Source: Trichobilharzia regenti (Eukaryota; Platyhelminthes; Trematoda; Strigeidida; Schistosomatidae). From it: DNA of 64,000 bases. Made by a program: the position numbers and the translations under genes. This document shows, piece by piece, positions 44,370 through 55,699 of the stretch. Position 1 is the first letter of the stretch. Every line of letters begins with the position of its first letter. The notes under the pieces were generated by a model that was not told where the DNA came from, did no database searches, and saw only the letters and a program-made list of their open reading frames with translations. The stretch lies in assembly GCA_944472135.2 (NCBI GenBank), contig OX235270.1:133343632-133407631 (forward strand), read 5' to 3'.

Positions 44370-45685
44370 AAGCACTTGCCAGCTAAGATGAAACGGCTGT
44401 CTGTTACTGCCACTGGTGCCCAAAACTTTGCTAATTGATATCAGTTGGTGATGAAAGCTAACTTTAAATTGAAATACTAGTGAATAATAAATTGCTCTTA
44501 ATTAGGCTATCGAAAATAGCTAATTTCTTAATCTGTCTTGATGCTTAGTCAACAATAATGAGGGATACATAAATTATGCCTGAGTTTGTATATGTGTGCG
44601 TCTGTGCATTTGTTTGTCATGAACAGATTTGAATAAGTGATTATTGTTAGAAGAAAAACCAACAAAAAAAGAAAAAAAATACTCGGATAATCCTTACAAT
44701 TTTTTATTCATGAGTACATCTCATCTCCCATTACCTTATTCGACCCGGTTAATCAATACTGACTACACACATTTAAATTAGTCACATTCAAAATTAAAAT
44801 ATTTACAAATAGGTATGATAGGTCATCGGACTATAATAATAATAATAATAATAATGACGACAAAACTAAGATGAAAAGAGATGTAAAGTCGAGTGAGAAT
44901 TTCTACTGTCTGGTTATCATTGTTGTGAATGCACAACTTGTCATGATTGAATTTGTTTTTTTGTTTGTTTGTTTTCGTTCTTTTATTTTTGATCGACGTG
45001 ATTTGATCACACTTTTATTTGACATATGTTGAAGATATTTAAATGAGTTGAATAAGTAGGTATGAAAACGTGCTATTTTCTACCGGTTAGCATACATATT
45101 CCTCTGCGTGTGTATGTGTTTATTGTGTATGCATTTATGCAAACCAGTTAGCTAACTAACTGGCTATACGATTTGTACATCAGTTAATGAGATAAGACAT
45201 GATGAAATTCGATATATATATATACATATGTTTTCGTCTGTAAGTGTATCTATCTCTGTGTGCATGCGTGCGTGGTGCGTATAGATAAGTGAGTGAATAG
45301 GTCGTTGCTTTGATGTTATCAGGTATCAGGAACTACAATGATATGACGTGAATTACTGAAATTACTGATACTTTTAAATGTTTCATCTGTGGTATTATCA
45401 TTAGGAAGTGTACCACTCCTTGTCGAAGTACATTATCGAAGAAGACATTCATGATAAATTCTTGACTCATCCCCAAAGCAATGGATAGTGGCGCCAACTT
45501 ATCCCTTGAATAATCGAGTCAAAATATCATCCGACAATATGTTAAAGATAAATTATACCCTAGGTCTATTTACTATTTAATATAGTCAAATACAATTTTA
45601 TACATTTATTAAATCCAACAATCTACACCTGGCTATGCTATTTTTACTAATTAGCGAAAACGCCCCCACGCTGAGGAACGATGAT
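44370..45685. other. Intergenic, nothing recognised
   Basis: Contains an (ATA)n tract at about 44834-44853 and a (TA)n tract near 45211-45224. No gene or known element is seen. Confidence 0.4.
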
Positions 45686-45689
45686 TAAG

Positions 45690-45691
<2 letters not shown>

Positions 45692-45757
<66 letters not shown>
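45692..45757. repeat. (TA)n microsatellite
   Basis: About 33 uninterrupted TA units. Overlapping reading frames of alternating Ile and Tyr are artefacts. Confidence 0.95.
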
Positions 45758-45940
45758 GCTGAGATTTTGTAAATTCTGGTTTAATAATACTTTGATAAAG
45801 CTATTAGCCGAATTAAATAGCGAAACGTCAGTAAAGACAGTATCGTTTTGTTTTTCATTCATTCATTGGGAAATGTAAGAAACCCTTATTATAATGTACA
45901 TCAGTTACTCTTTATGAAGTTCTTCGGACACATATAACTG

Positions 45941-46143
45941 TGCGTCGGTAGCACAGTGGTTAGAACCCTCGCCGACCATGCACATGGTCCGAGGTTCGAT
46001 TCCCTGCCGACGCACACCTGATATCTATGGTCGGCCTGCGAAATTTGGGCTACCGATATCCATGATGAAAATTCCATACTTGTACCGAAAATACATTGTG
46101 GAATCAAGCTGTAACCAAAAATATAAATATAAAAAAATATAAA
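45941..46143 (+). mobile_element. SINE-1, complete
   Basis: TGCGTCGG and CCGACGCA pair as a perfect acceptor-like stem. Between them lie the A box (TAGCACAGTGG), an anticodon-like arm GACCATGCACATGGTC and B box GGTTCGATTCC. The tail CTGATATCTATGGTCGGCCT...GAATCAAGCTGTAACC is full length and followed by an A-rich run with AAATAT units. The loop base before the putative anticodon is G rather than T, so it is tRNA-derived, not a working tRNA. Confidence 0.9.
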
Positions 46144-46221
46144 CATTATCCGACTTGGTTGACGAAGACTTAACATAATATGAACGAATCTTCTATTTAG
46201 AGCAACACACACACATAAGAG

Positions 46222-47998
46222 AACAATACAGACTTTAATTAGATCTCATCAAGCTTAACTCTAATATACCTACATAACTTCACAAATAAATCTAGTTAAA
46301 TATCAACCAATGATAGTCATTAGTCAATAGGATGATAAGATTGTGCATATCACCTCTACTATTAGTCATAATAGTAACGATTCTATTAATAAAGATGACA
46401 AATTTGAGCAATTCGTAATAACGAGAAAAGTGAAAAACAACATGATGAGATATGAAATCAGTGATGTCTTTGACTTTATCTCCAAAGCATCTGCGACTGG
46501 TGTTAATAATAAACTTATGTTAGCCATGGATATATCACCGCTATGTTCGAATGTACCACTTGTTTAGAAGGTGGATTACACATGTCAAGAGATCACAGAA
46601 AAGCGAATGGAAATTCCTCTGCCTAACCGCAAAGAACTACTCCTTACAACATGTACAATGAATGTGTACATTTTATCTTCAATGATTCACATGACCAACG
46701 AGTAGACAGAATCACTATGAGTTCACCATTAGGCACGATCTTAGCAGACGTCTTCCTTGCAAAACTTGAAAACGCGTAATTCAGAGATGTCATCAATAAG
46801 GAGTAGGATATGTGTCACCGTTAATGCAAATGATACAATCATCATTGTTAGTGAGAATGTAAACATAAATGAATTGTTCATGAAATTGGACAAATTCCAC
46901 CCTTCACCTACTTCAACACTGTATTCTCTGAATGTCTTGTTAGGCGAGTGGGAAGATGGCGCACATAGGCGAAACGTGTGTACGGAAGATCACTTACGAA
47001 AATGAATTTGAATATGTATTCATAGTTCCTTGATTAGGATGGATTATTCGAATATTTCCATAAAGAAACATTTCACAGTATTAGATAGAAAATCTGAGAC
47101 GATGACAGCACGGAGGAAACCAATTATTTACTAAATTAAAATTTAATGAGGATTTGTCGAGTGAGATTCAGTTCCAGAAATTAAGTGTAAGTCTACGGAG
47201 AAAACTTTACACAGCAAAACTGTTTGTAACTCTCCAGTTGACGAATGACTGGAATTCAAACGAAGGAAAAACTGGGTGGTTCTGCCACATCTATGTGCAT
47301 TTATCCATTCAGCTACTCCTGCATAGGCATTTATGTTAGGCATACTACTAGATGTCTTAATCAGTGTGTCACTGAACGTCTTCCGTCGTGGTTTGATAAA
47401 GGACAGACGTAAACCATCTGCAGCTCCATTTGGTCACAACTAGTTGATAGTAGTTATTTAGTGGAAAAAAAACGAAAGCAGTAGAGGTGATTCATCGTAT
47501 TCCACCGGATGTCTCCAATGGACTACGTATTCATCTACTACATATATCTGAGAATATAGTCATTCGTGCTACTAAGCCTAAACTATACACTGAGAAGAAG
47601 TTCGTACAGTTATTATCCTTCCCTTGGCCACTCAAGATCTGGTCAACTGACGATATCACCCCAACTGCCTATTTATATTTATAATCCCTTTTTTATCATC
47701 TTATCATATCTTCATTAAAACTTAGTTTATTTACTTCCCTTACAGCCCGAATACCTGTTTTTCTTAGCCTCTTTTGACTATGCCCACCTGAACATTTGTT
47801 TGTTTAATCAAGCTGTTTTTTCATTATTCTTGTTATCATAAATCTCTTCAGTTTTTCATCTTTGATATGGACAGAATTATTATTATTATTATAATTATGA
47901 CTAATTGCACAATTTTATATTTAACTAGATTTATTTGTGAAGTTATGTAGGTATATTAGAGTTAAGCTTGATGAGATCTAATTGAAGTCAGTATTGTT
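46222..47998 (+). mobile_element. Penelope-like element with 82-bp terminal inverted repeats
   Basis: 46222-46303 and 47917-47998 are inverted repeats with a few mismatches. Between them, plus-strand frames interrupted by stops encode E-I-S-D-V-F-D-F-I and L-M-L-A-M-D-I-S-P-L (RT motif A region, 46480-46550). They continue through L-A-K-L-E-N-like sequence, D-T-I-I-I-V-S-E-N-V (46825-46860, after the catalytic site), L-N-V-F-R-R-G-L-I near the GIY-YIG domain (47360-47400), and P-L-K-I-W-S-T-D-D at the end. The polymerase catalytic Y-x-D-D itself is eroded. Confidence 0.75.
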
Positions 47999-47999
47999 G

Positions 48000-49120
48000 G
48001 CTGTTGTTATTATAAATTGTTGTTGTTGTTATTATCATAAATTTCACTATGGGGAAACATAATATTTCGGAATCATTTCCGACTTATGATGACAAAAATG
48101 TGAATTCTGAAATTCAAAATTGTAGGCTTTGGATAATCTTCAATTGTTTTACCCTTTTTCTGTATATTATGCTAAAGATGGAAATATTTTCACTAGATGC
48201 AATGAAATTCACCCGTCAAAAGCAGACTTATGGATAAAATATGTAATTGCATAACTTAGTTCAGATGGCAATCGAAGTTCACCAGCAAGCAGATGGCTTT
48301 GACCTAGAGTTTTTCGCCTACTGGTGCTCATTGGCTGAAGGTAGATGTGAAGATCCGTGTAGACCTTAGATTTCTACTGTGCTTCAGTCAAAAGAGAATT
48401 GAACAACTTCCCTGTCAATCTCTTTAGACGATAACCAACATCTTTTAAACCAGACAACAGCTAGCTACAGTAGTCATCGTTCAAAGAGTAATCTGTCTGC
48501 ACAAATGACCACTCCGTAAGAAATATTCGCCTACACTGAAGACAAAGTGTTTTTAGTAATAAGAGGAGTTGTCGATGAACGTACTAAGAAGAATAACTTT
48601 TGATAGAAAGAAGAAACGTATGCTACTCCTCTTACTAATATCACCGTCACTAGTACTACTACTACTACTACCGATATGCCGCTACTATTAATAAGAAAAC
48701 CACTTCTAACTGTCCAGATATCCTTTATTAGCATGCTTACTGTTATAAAATTCTATTATAGCCATTAGAATAATCAGCTAGAAATACCAGAGAACACGCA
48801 GACAAGAACAAATTATCAGGTTAGATATTTAAAAGCTGTTAGAATCAATTAACCAAACTGATTGTATCTAGAAGGGTATGCTACTGCAAATATGTAAAAA
48901 AAAAACCAACAAACAAGAAAAACTTGCTCAGTAATAACGTCAATCTGGGTTAATTAATTAATTAATTGATCGGATTATTTATTACTGATCACTCTGAATA
49001 GTTAATATTGAATTATACAGTTCATTACATCTGGTAAATATTTTTTTTTATTATTTAATAATAATTATTGTTATGATCTTTACGGTTAAACATATAAGAA
49101 AAAAACACCTTCAGAAGAGT
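48000..49120. other. Intergenic, nothing recognised
   Basis: AT-rich with TTG and TAC microsatellites. An open frame at 48049-48237 shows no motif. Confidence 0.35.
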
Positions 49121-49124
49121 TGAT

Positions 49125-49215
49125 TTGTGCTGATTTAATCACCAATCGAAATCATTCAGAGAGCTACTCAAAAACCAAGAAGCACTGGACAGCTGTTAGC
49201 CCATTTCTTACTTAA
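49125..49215 (-). mobile_element. Hammerhead SINE 3' fragment
   Basis: Plus-strand words GAAGCACTGGACAGCTGTTA and AATCATTCAGAGAGCTACTC correspond to the stem III and tail region of the ribozyme elements. The fragment stops before the GAAA box, so no ribozyme remains. Confidence 0.5.
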
Positions 49216-49659
49216 TAATAATAATAATAATGCACTCTCGAAATCTAAGCCGCTTAACTTTAAAATTAGTCAATATCATGAATAATTATCATTCCCGTTG
49301 AGGCATAGAGCTTCAGCTGAGCATAGGCATTTCACTCTGCTGTCTGTTTTTTAGCTAGCCCCAGAAATGACCATAGAAATTTTACTTCCTCCTCCATTAG
49401 GTATGACACGATCAACTTACTCCAGCACTCTAACAAATAGTCCCACTTAGTTTTTATTTTCCTTTCCTCGTTACTATTACACTGTTGTTCTCATCTTCTA
49501 TCACACATCAACTTTATATTTCATATCCTGTGGTGCATTGTTCGAAATGTAAACTCTACGCTGTTTTTTTATTCTTATTTATTTTATTTTTATTTATTTA
49601 TCTTTTGATTTTAAAAATCTTAAATAATTTATGAGGTAATTAGATGCAGTATACTGTAA

Positions 49660-49950
49660 TGCACGCTGAAAATTCCATACCTGTACCACAAATACCGTTT
49701 GGAATAAAGCTGTTAATATTATTATTATGTCACGCCTGGACCCACGTCCAACTCGTCATTTCTCATTCAAGGTTCCATTCGAGGACCTGGCGCTTAGTGG
49801 GATTGCTCCAGAGTCTCCTCAACATGTCTCCAACCATCTCCACTTTTTTCATGAAGATTTTTTGAGTGCATGCTAAACCAGGACGAAAGAGCTGTTCAGC
49901 ACTCTCTTCTGGTTTTCCAGTGGTTGTCTAACTGATGTCAACTTGTGGTT
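49660..49950 (+). mobile_element. Cluster of SINE-1, RTE and ribozyme fragments
   Basis: 49660-49715 is a SINE-1 tail (GCTGAAAATTCCATACCTGT, AATAAAGCTGTTAAT). 49730-49865 resembles the plus-strand complement of the RTE 3' coding end (compare 35830-35945). 49874-49950 is a plus-strand hammerhead remnant (CCAGGACGAAAGAGCTG) whose stem III has been altered. Junctions are abrupt, so this is a composite of three element ends. Confidence 0.5.
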
Positions 49951-50199
49951 ATACCTGAAAGACAATCGCTTAAATGTCTTCATTTCTACCATTTCATGTA
50001 ATGCCATAAGTAATGCGCTTGTTAATCCAACTTGTTATAACTATTTATCAAAAGCTTGGGACTTCTGTCTTGCAGTTTGATATAAACAGGTGATTAGAAT
50101 TATTTATTTGAGTTTATTTATTTATTCCCCATCGCTAACTTTATCCTAGGATATCAGTTAGTTATGAAGTTTCACTTCACTTTATATTTCAACTTATTA

Positions 50200-50310
50200 T
50201 TCTTCCCCTGGGTTCCAAGTGGAACTTAAGGCTTTAACAGTACACCTCCACTTTGTCCTGTTCTCTGCACTCCTCCTCAGCTGGCCTTATGATTGCCCAT
50301 AGTCCGTCAT
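50200..50310 (-). mobile_element. RTE 3' end fragment
   Basis: The plus strand TTATTATTCTTCCCCTGGG followed by TTCCAAGTGGAACTTAAGGC parallels the RTE 3' end at 35685-35730. It lacks any coding motif. Confidence 0.6.
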
Positions 50311-50314
50311 CTTC

Positions 50315-51510
50315 TCCTTACATGCTCTTCTACATGTAACTGTTGTATTTAGACTAAATATTTCTGAAATGACTTCCGGATTCACAATTTGAAGACCAGT
50401 TCATATTGGAGAAAATTCGATTGAAAGAATGTCAGTCATTTGGTATTGTTTTTATTTATTTTTAATTTTTTTGAATTCATCAGCGTGTCGGTTATCTGAG
50501 TTATACTCAACTGTCTTCTTCTTCTTCTTATCATCATCATCGTGGTCAAACTAATTAGTTAGTCAAGATACTTTCCGATTTTGACTCAGTTATATAATGC
50601 ATTCAGATAGCTAAATTATCATCTGTTCATCACATGACATCCTGTAAGAGACTTTTAAACAGACTAGATTGAAAATGGTTAAATTTCGTCCATAACTGTT
50701 GTACCACAAAAGTGTTAGTTTGTTAGATTGGCCAGATCAATTATTCTTATCATTATAATATCTAAATTTGATTGCCTTGAATTTTGCACTGTCTCACTCC
50801 ATATTCAGTTATACCCACCATGTGTCTATGTGTGTGTGTGTGTGTGCGTGTGTAAAATTTAGTCAACCGAAATGAAAACACATTTCAGATTGTACTTTTT
50901 TTCTCTTCTTAAAGTTCCAAAGGTGAAATGTATTGTTTTTGGTAGGAGTTAGAGAAAAAAAAATAGCAGTAATAAATAAGCATTTATTGGTTCTCAATGT
51001 TCTGTGCTACCTTCGGGTTTTTACACTGAGATTGCCTTCCAAAAGTGACCAGCGCATTATTTTATACTGTTAAGATAATACAATAGGGATTTTAGCATGT
51101 GTAGACTGTCCTCGAATTACAATATCAGACAATTGGCAGTTAGTAAAACAAAGCGAAAACAACAACAGACTGATCGCCTAAAAAGCAGTGTATATTTTGA
51201 CACTGATTTGCATGGACGACATAACACTACGCGCAAGACTAAGGTACTCGACACAGTCAACAGAGGTATTGCAGTCCACCACCACCCCCACAACAAAGTA
51301 AGTCAGATAAATACCAACTGATGCCCGATGGACAAGAGTTGATTTTCACGACTCAGTAGCCTGATGCACTGTGAAAAGAAGGACGAGTCTCAGTTGAAAC
51401 AGACTCACTCACCAGATGTACAGATACATTCAGCTGACGGGTTTCAAATAGGTTGAAACTCGCATTATAGATTCCATTGCCAACCGCCACCTGCTTGACA
51501 AATAGACTTC
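50315..51510. other. Intergenic, nothing recognised
   Basis: Contains a (CTT)n/(ATC)n pair near 50515-50542 and a (GT)n tract at about 50829-50845. The frame at 51097-51321 has no motif. Confidence 0.35.
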
Positions 51511-51512
51511 AG

Positions 51513-51855
51513 TTTCAGGATTTCATCATGAGCTGATATCAGTTAGAGAACCATTGGAAAACCTTGGAGTACTGGACAGCTGTTTCGTCCTAGTTTGGGA
51601 CTCTTCAGCAGTACGCACCCACCACTACAGGTCGAATCCAGGACCTTCTGGTTACAAGGCTAGCTCTTATACGATTAAGCCACTGGGACCCGATCCAATG
51701 GCCAGCCAATGAATTCTAACTTCTGTCAATTCACAATATAGTGCGACCGCTAGCCAATGTCTTCGGCGAGTATTTGTCCTCACATCCGACCCGCTGCACC
51801 TTACTGGTCACGACTTCTCACTGGGACCCCAGGTAACTACCTACCTGAATAGGGC
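51513..51855 (-). mobile_element. Hammerhead-bearing SINE, full length
   Basis: Minus strand: a 5' block from about 51855 (GGTAGTTACCTGGGGTCCCA), an A-box-like TGGCTTAATCGTATAAGAGC, a B-box-like CTGGATTCGACCTG, then an intact hammerhead (51569-51614). The tail ends TCATGATGAAATCCTGAAAC. It is very close to 42195-42535 over the whole length, so the pair defines the element's extent at about 340 bases. The pol III-type boxes followed by a self-cleaving RNA fit the Sm-alpha plan. Confidence 0.85.
51569..51614 (-). ncRNA. Hammerhead ribozyme, type I, core intact
   Basis: Minus strand: GTACTG, CTGAAGAG, stem II TCC/GGA with a CAAACTA loop, CGAAAC, palindromic stem III CAGCTG, GTC, CAGTAC. It differs from 26793-26839 only by one fewer A in the stem II loop. 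Stem I pairs perfectly over six bases and every conserved core base is present. Confidence 0.8.
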
Positions 51856-51875
51856 CAGTGGCCAGTGAGCATCTT

Positions 51876-52072
51876 TATTTTTTTTTAATTTTTGATTTAC
51901 AGCTTGATTCCACACTGTATTTTTTGGTACAAGTATGGAATTTTCATCATGGATATCGGTAGCCCAAATTTCGCAGGCCGACCATAGATATCAGGTGTGC
52001 GTCGGCAGGGGATCGAACCTCGGACCATGTGCATGATCGGCGAGAGTCCTAACCACTGTGCCACTGATGTAC
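51876..52072 (-). mobile_element. SINE-1, nearly complete
   Basis: Minus strand: TACATCAGTGGCACAGTGG (acceptor start altered), anticodon-like arm, B box GGTTCGATCC, acceptor end CCGACGCACA, full tail with GAATCAAGCTGTAAATC, and a T9 tract on the plus strand at the A-rich 3' end. It lies between two hammerhead elements. Confidence 0.85.
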
Positions 52073-52074
52073 AA

Positions 52075-52244
52075 GTGTTGGTTTGTAGGGATTTGATTGG
52101 TTTCAGGATTTCATCATGAGCTGACATTAGTTAGAGAACCATTGGAAAACCTGGGAGTACTGGACAGCTGTTTCGACATTAGCTCTAACTAATGTCAGCT
52201 CATGATGAAATCCTGAAACCAATCAAATCCCTACAAACCAACAC
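52075..52244. mobile_element. Foldback of two hammerhead-SINE tails
   Basis: Positions 52075-52136 and 52183-52244 are perfect 62-base inverted repeats. The left unit is an element tail reading into the GAAA box at about 52170-52175, where it stops. The joint sequence ACATTAGCT leads into the inverted tail. The ribozyme's first box is missing. Confidence 0.85.
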
Positions 52245-52249
52245 TTGAA

Positions 52250-53270
52250 GACTTCAGTTTAACAAAGCCAGTCTAGACCAGTGAAAGTCAGTACTCACTG
52301 TCGAATGTCAATCGTAATGCTGCATTAATAAATGCGCCAGATTATAAGCATTTACCCTCGAAATTATCGCTAGATCCTTATTTCAAGTGTGTATAAAGTT
52401 TTTTTTTTAAAAAAACAACTGATTACCCTGTTTTTTTCCACAGTTAAACAAAGTATAATATTTCACTTGACAAAGAACATAATAGCACGGTAATTAGTAC
52501 CGGCCGACTGTTTGTCTAGCCAAAAGTAGGCAAACAAACATAGAATAGTATTATCCCCCAGTCAATGATTCTTTCCAACTTCAAACCCATCATTATATTA
52601 TTGTTATTTTGTGCGTCAAAATCGCATACCTTGAGGTTTTCTTAAATACTGAATGCAATAAAACAATAAGAATAAATACTCAATAAGTGTACTAAATAAA
52701 TGTTTAACACTTTTCTGATGAGACCCATACACCCGTCCTCACACACAAACACACACATACATACGAACCCTTGTAAGCACAGAATCTTATATAAAATAAA
52801 ATAAATAAATAGAGTGTACGATAGATGTAAAAAAAGAGTAATTCGTATTCTAAGGATCCCAATATTTCTCATATTATTGATAGATTAACGTGGCTTGGTC
52901 ATCTTCATTAAAGTGTGAAGCATATGAAGTGTGCGTGTGTGTGTGTAGGGAGTGGGAGAGGGGAACAAGTGAGATATAGTCATTATGGGTGGAAAGGAAA
53001 AACAAAACCTCTCTTTTTCCGACTACATTATCCTCATGTGCATTTTGTGGACATGTGTGTTTGTGTCGAACAAGGAAAAGATAAGATTATTCAACAGTCA
53101 AAATGACCTTTACCAATGAGAGGTTATGTAATAAGTCGGGTCATATATATTCTTTTCCAAAATCCTGTCTAATTTAGGACTGACATTAACAATGAAGAGA
53201 TCATGGATGACAAGTGGAGTTAGTGACAAACATGAAAAACTGTAACACAAGTACCAAGTTTCCTCAGTTA
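52250..53270. other. Intergenic, nothing recognised
   Basis: Contains CA/GT-rich short tracts near 52740-52760 and 52925-52945. Short frames here carry no motif. Confidence 0.35.
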
Positions 53271-53271
53271 T

Positions 53272-53462
53272 TCTTTTTTTGATTACAACTTGATTGCACA
53301 CCGTATTTTTTTTAATACAGGTATGGAATTTTCAGCATACGATATCGGTTGCCCAAATTTTGCAGGCCGACCACAGATATCGGGTGTGTGTCGGCAGGGG
53401 ATCGAACTCCGGACCAAATGCATGGTCGGCGAGAGTCCCAACCGCCGTGCCACCGACGCACA
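53272..53462 (-). mobile_element. SINE-1, complete
   Basis: Minus strand: TGCGTCGGTGGCACGGCGG (A box), arm GACCATGCATTTGGTC, B box GTTCGATCCC, CCGACACACA, tail, and a 3' end at a T-rich plus-strand run. It has several changes in the head relative to the 45941 copy. Confidence 0.85.
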
Positions 53463-53464
53463 TG

Positions 53465-54100
53465 TATGCATATAACTACAAGTTTGTGGAGATGGATCAA
53501 TACTACTGAATGAGTCTTCTTCATTCTTAAGAAAATCATTTGGGTAATTATAATACGCCATGGAAGTAAAAACACACTAAAGCTTTCAAAATGAATAAAT
53601 CTGAAATCATATTTAAATGAACTTGTGGAAAATACTGAGTAACTCTAAAGTACTGAAGAAGACGAAGAAAAAGGGAGTATTCCCCCACCTTATTTTGACA
53701 CTTCGTAATAGTCAGTTGGTCACAAGAGATTTAATCCAGAACCATTAGGTACTGTTGACTTTACCAGCATACTATTCAGCCACTAACAGTAGGTTGAGAT
53801 TGGTCTGTATTGAATCCGTCAATATTATTTTGGTATATCAGTCGCTAGGAAAAAGTCCTGATTTCTCCTTGAAGATAGAATTCTTTTAGATAAAAAACAA
53901 CAACTGGGAACTTACAGGCAGGCATACATTATGCAGAGAAAATTTATCTTTAGATTTATGGTGAACCTAATAATCTGCCATCAGATGAAAATCCCAGGAA
54001 TTTTTAGTTTTACATATCTTTCACCTTGGATAAAATTTTAATTTTTCTACGTGGATGAGTGTACAATCACTGATATATTCATAAAATATGGTTGCAAATT
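53465..54100. other. Intergenic, nothing recognised
   Basis: No feature recognised in this AT-rich stretch. Confidence 0.35.
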
Positions 54101-54103
54101 TGC

Positions 54104-54215
54104 CTCAGCATTCGAATTGCAACCAGTTAGCCCCGGGTTCGAATCCCACTCTACCTATACTGGATAACAATTATCATCAGTCTTAACGCAGTAAGCGTGG
54201 TTGGTATTAATAATA
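54104..54215 (+). repeat. Isolated tRNA-like B-box sequence
   Basis: AGCCCCGGGTTCGAATCCCA contains a perfect B box (GGTTCGAATCC). Upstream an A box is not clear (GCCTCAGCATTCG). It may be the eroded head of another SINE family or chance; no cloverleaf can be drawn with confidence. Confidence 0.3.
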
Positions 54216-54509
54216 ATAATGACTTACTTTACTCCAAAAACAGTACTTGTGATACAGAATGGAACTTTCACCATTAATCACAATATTGCATCTAATTTCT
54301 TCAAACTATAAATAAAATTAATCACACAGAAAATTGAATATAATGTTCTCTTTACATGATATGGTGAGGGGAAAAACAAAGATTACAGCAGTCATAGAGG
54401 TAAGTTGGTGTTTGCAATTATGAGAGTAAAACAAAGAAGCAACAGGATCATAAATATAATAGAAATAATAAAAGTAAAACTTGAAGGTATATAAGGATGG
54501 ATGGATGAA

Positions 54510-55103
54510 GGAAATTGTTTATTTACTAGATGAAAAAAGGTTAGTTAATTCTTGCCTGACACTATTTTCATCACATAAAATACGTGCCAAGTATGGTATC
54601 ATAGAATTTCTATACTTGGACGTGCGAGCATACAGTTTTCTGAAGTTAGTTCTAGTTCTACCTGAGGCGGAGATGCAAGGTGAAAGCTGAGGGTAAAGTG
54701 GATGCGCCAAGTCAGACAAAATCCCTCTAGCAAATTTATTGCACGAAGTCAAGTGCCTATCGACAACGACGTTAACTATGTGGCCCACTGGGATACCACT
54801 CATCCTACTGACCGTCTTCAGCATTCTACAAATTGTGACATAGTCCTTTTTAAGCAAACCAGAAAAGAATAAGGATAAACAATAAAGAAGAATAGGTAGG
54901 ATGTAAGAGTTTATGAACTGTAAGAGAAGGGTTTGAGTTATACCCGAGTGCCTTAACTTTTTAATGTAAAATGTCAGCCGGAATATTTTACTGGAGATCG
55001 CTAAGACATGGGAATAATGATAACAGATACACCTTAGTGATTTGGTAAAAGTAAAAAAGATAATTTGTTGTGTTAGTGGCATGGTAGCATGCTCACTGAC
55101 CAT
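54510..55103 (-). mobile_element. CR1-like LINE, C-terminal RT fragment
   Basis: The minus strand is open for 194 codons from 55103. It carries I-L-P-I-L-L-Y-C-L-S-L-F-F, G-L-L-K-K-D-Y-V-T-I-C-R-M-L, S-G-I-P-V-G-H, and the C-terminus R-T-S-K-Y-R-N-S-M-I-P-Y-L. This is the thumb and tail after the palm in CR1-clade LINEs of schistosomes (SR1/SR3/Perere type). The palm is truncated, but the surviving frame is unbroken, so this copy is younger than the related one at 39055-39920. Confidence 0.8.
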
Positions 55104-55104
55104 A

Positions 55105-55285
55105 CAAGTAGGTGGATTTTAATGATCACCCAACTCAGTCGTAAACCTCGTCCAACGTCATTAAATCCAATAAATGTAGAGAGAAGATTGTGCTTGAGGC
55201 TAGCAATCTCACCTCGTAGAAAACAATACCATCACTACTGAGTCTTAAAAGTTCGATCCTAAATCCCAGTATTTCATTTGGCACT
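55105..55285 (+). mobile_element. Decayed SINE-2-like fragment
   Basis: GATTGTGCTTGAGGCTAGCA and a later AAAAGTTCGATCCTAAATCC recall the SINE-2/RTE 5' body and a B-box-like word. Order and ends are unclear. Confidence 0.4.
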
Positions 55286-55549
55286 AAAAGGAATGAGGAG
55301 AAAGAAGAGAATCTTAAACTGACCCGGTTTACCATGTAATCTAACTGTTTCAACTTTTACTAGAGGAATAAATAAATATTTGCAAATATAATAATAATAA
55401 TTTGCATTTACTGTAATTTAAACAGAGATATATTAGTTAACTTTAATGGGCGACCAGTGAGTAGTTGTGACCGCTAAGTCGAGTTTGAGAACAAATGCTC
55501 ACTGGTAGTGTTATATACCGTGAAATGAAAGACATTAAAATCCATGGGT

Positions 55550-55690
55550 TATTGGATCCTAGTGGCTGGATGGCGTTCACAGGCCTGGCCTTGTAACCTC
55601 CAGTGTAGCGCTGAAGTATCCCAAACTAGGACAAGGCAGCTGTCTACTTTTTTCAGTGGTTCTTTAGTTGACGTCGTCACCTGATCTAAC
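55550..55690 (+). mobile_element. Decayed hammerhead-type SINE
   Basis: Plus strand: GCTGAAGTATCCCAAACTAG, GGACAAGGCAGCTGTC, then TCAGTGGTTCTTTAGTTGAC. The CTGAAG box survives in part, but GAAA has become CAAG, so cleavage is not expected. Confidence 0.6.
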
Positions 55691-55699
55691 TTAAATAGC

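Noticed and set aside
45941..46020. A functional tRNA gene
   Set aside because: The cloverleaf is good, but several copies share the same non-tRNA tail, the base before the putative anticodon is not T, and the copies vary; this is a SINE head.
52915..53106. A coding region with GT repeats
   Set aside because: Alternating Cys and Val arise from a (GT)n tract; no motif.
54104..54215. A complete tRNA or new SINE family
   Set aside because: Only the B box is convincing; the A box and acceptor pairing could not be drawn.
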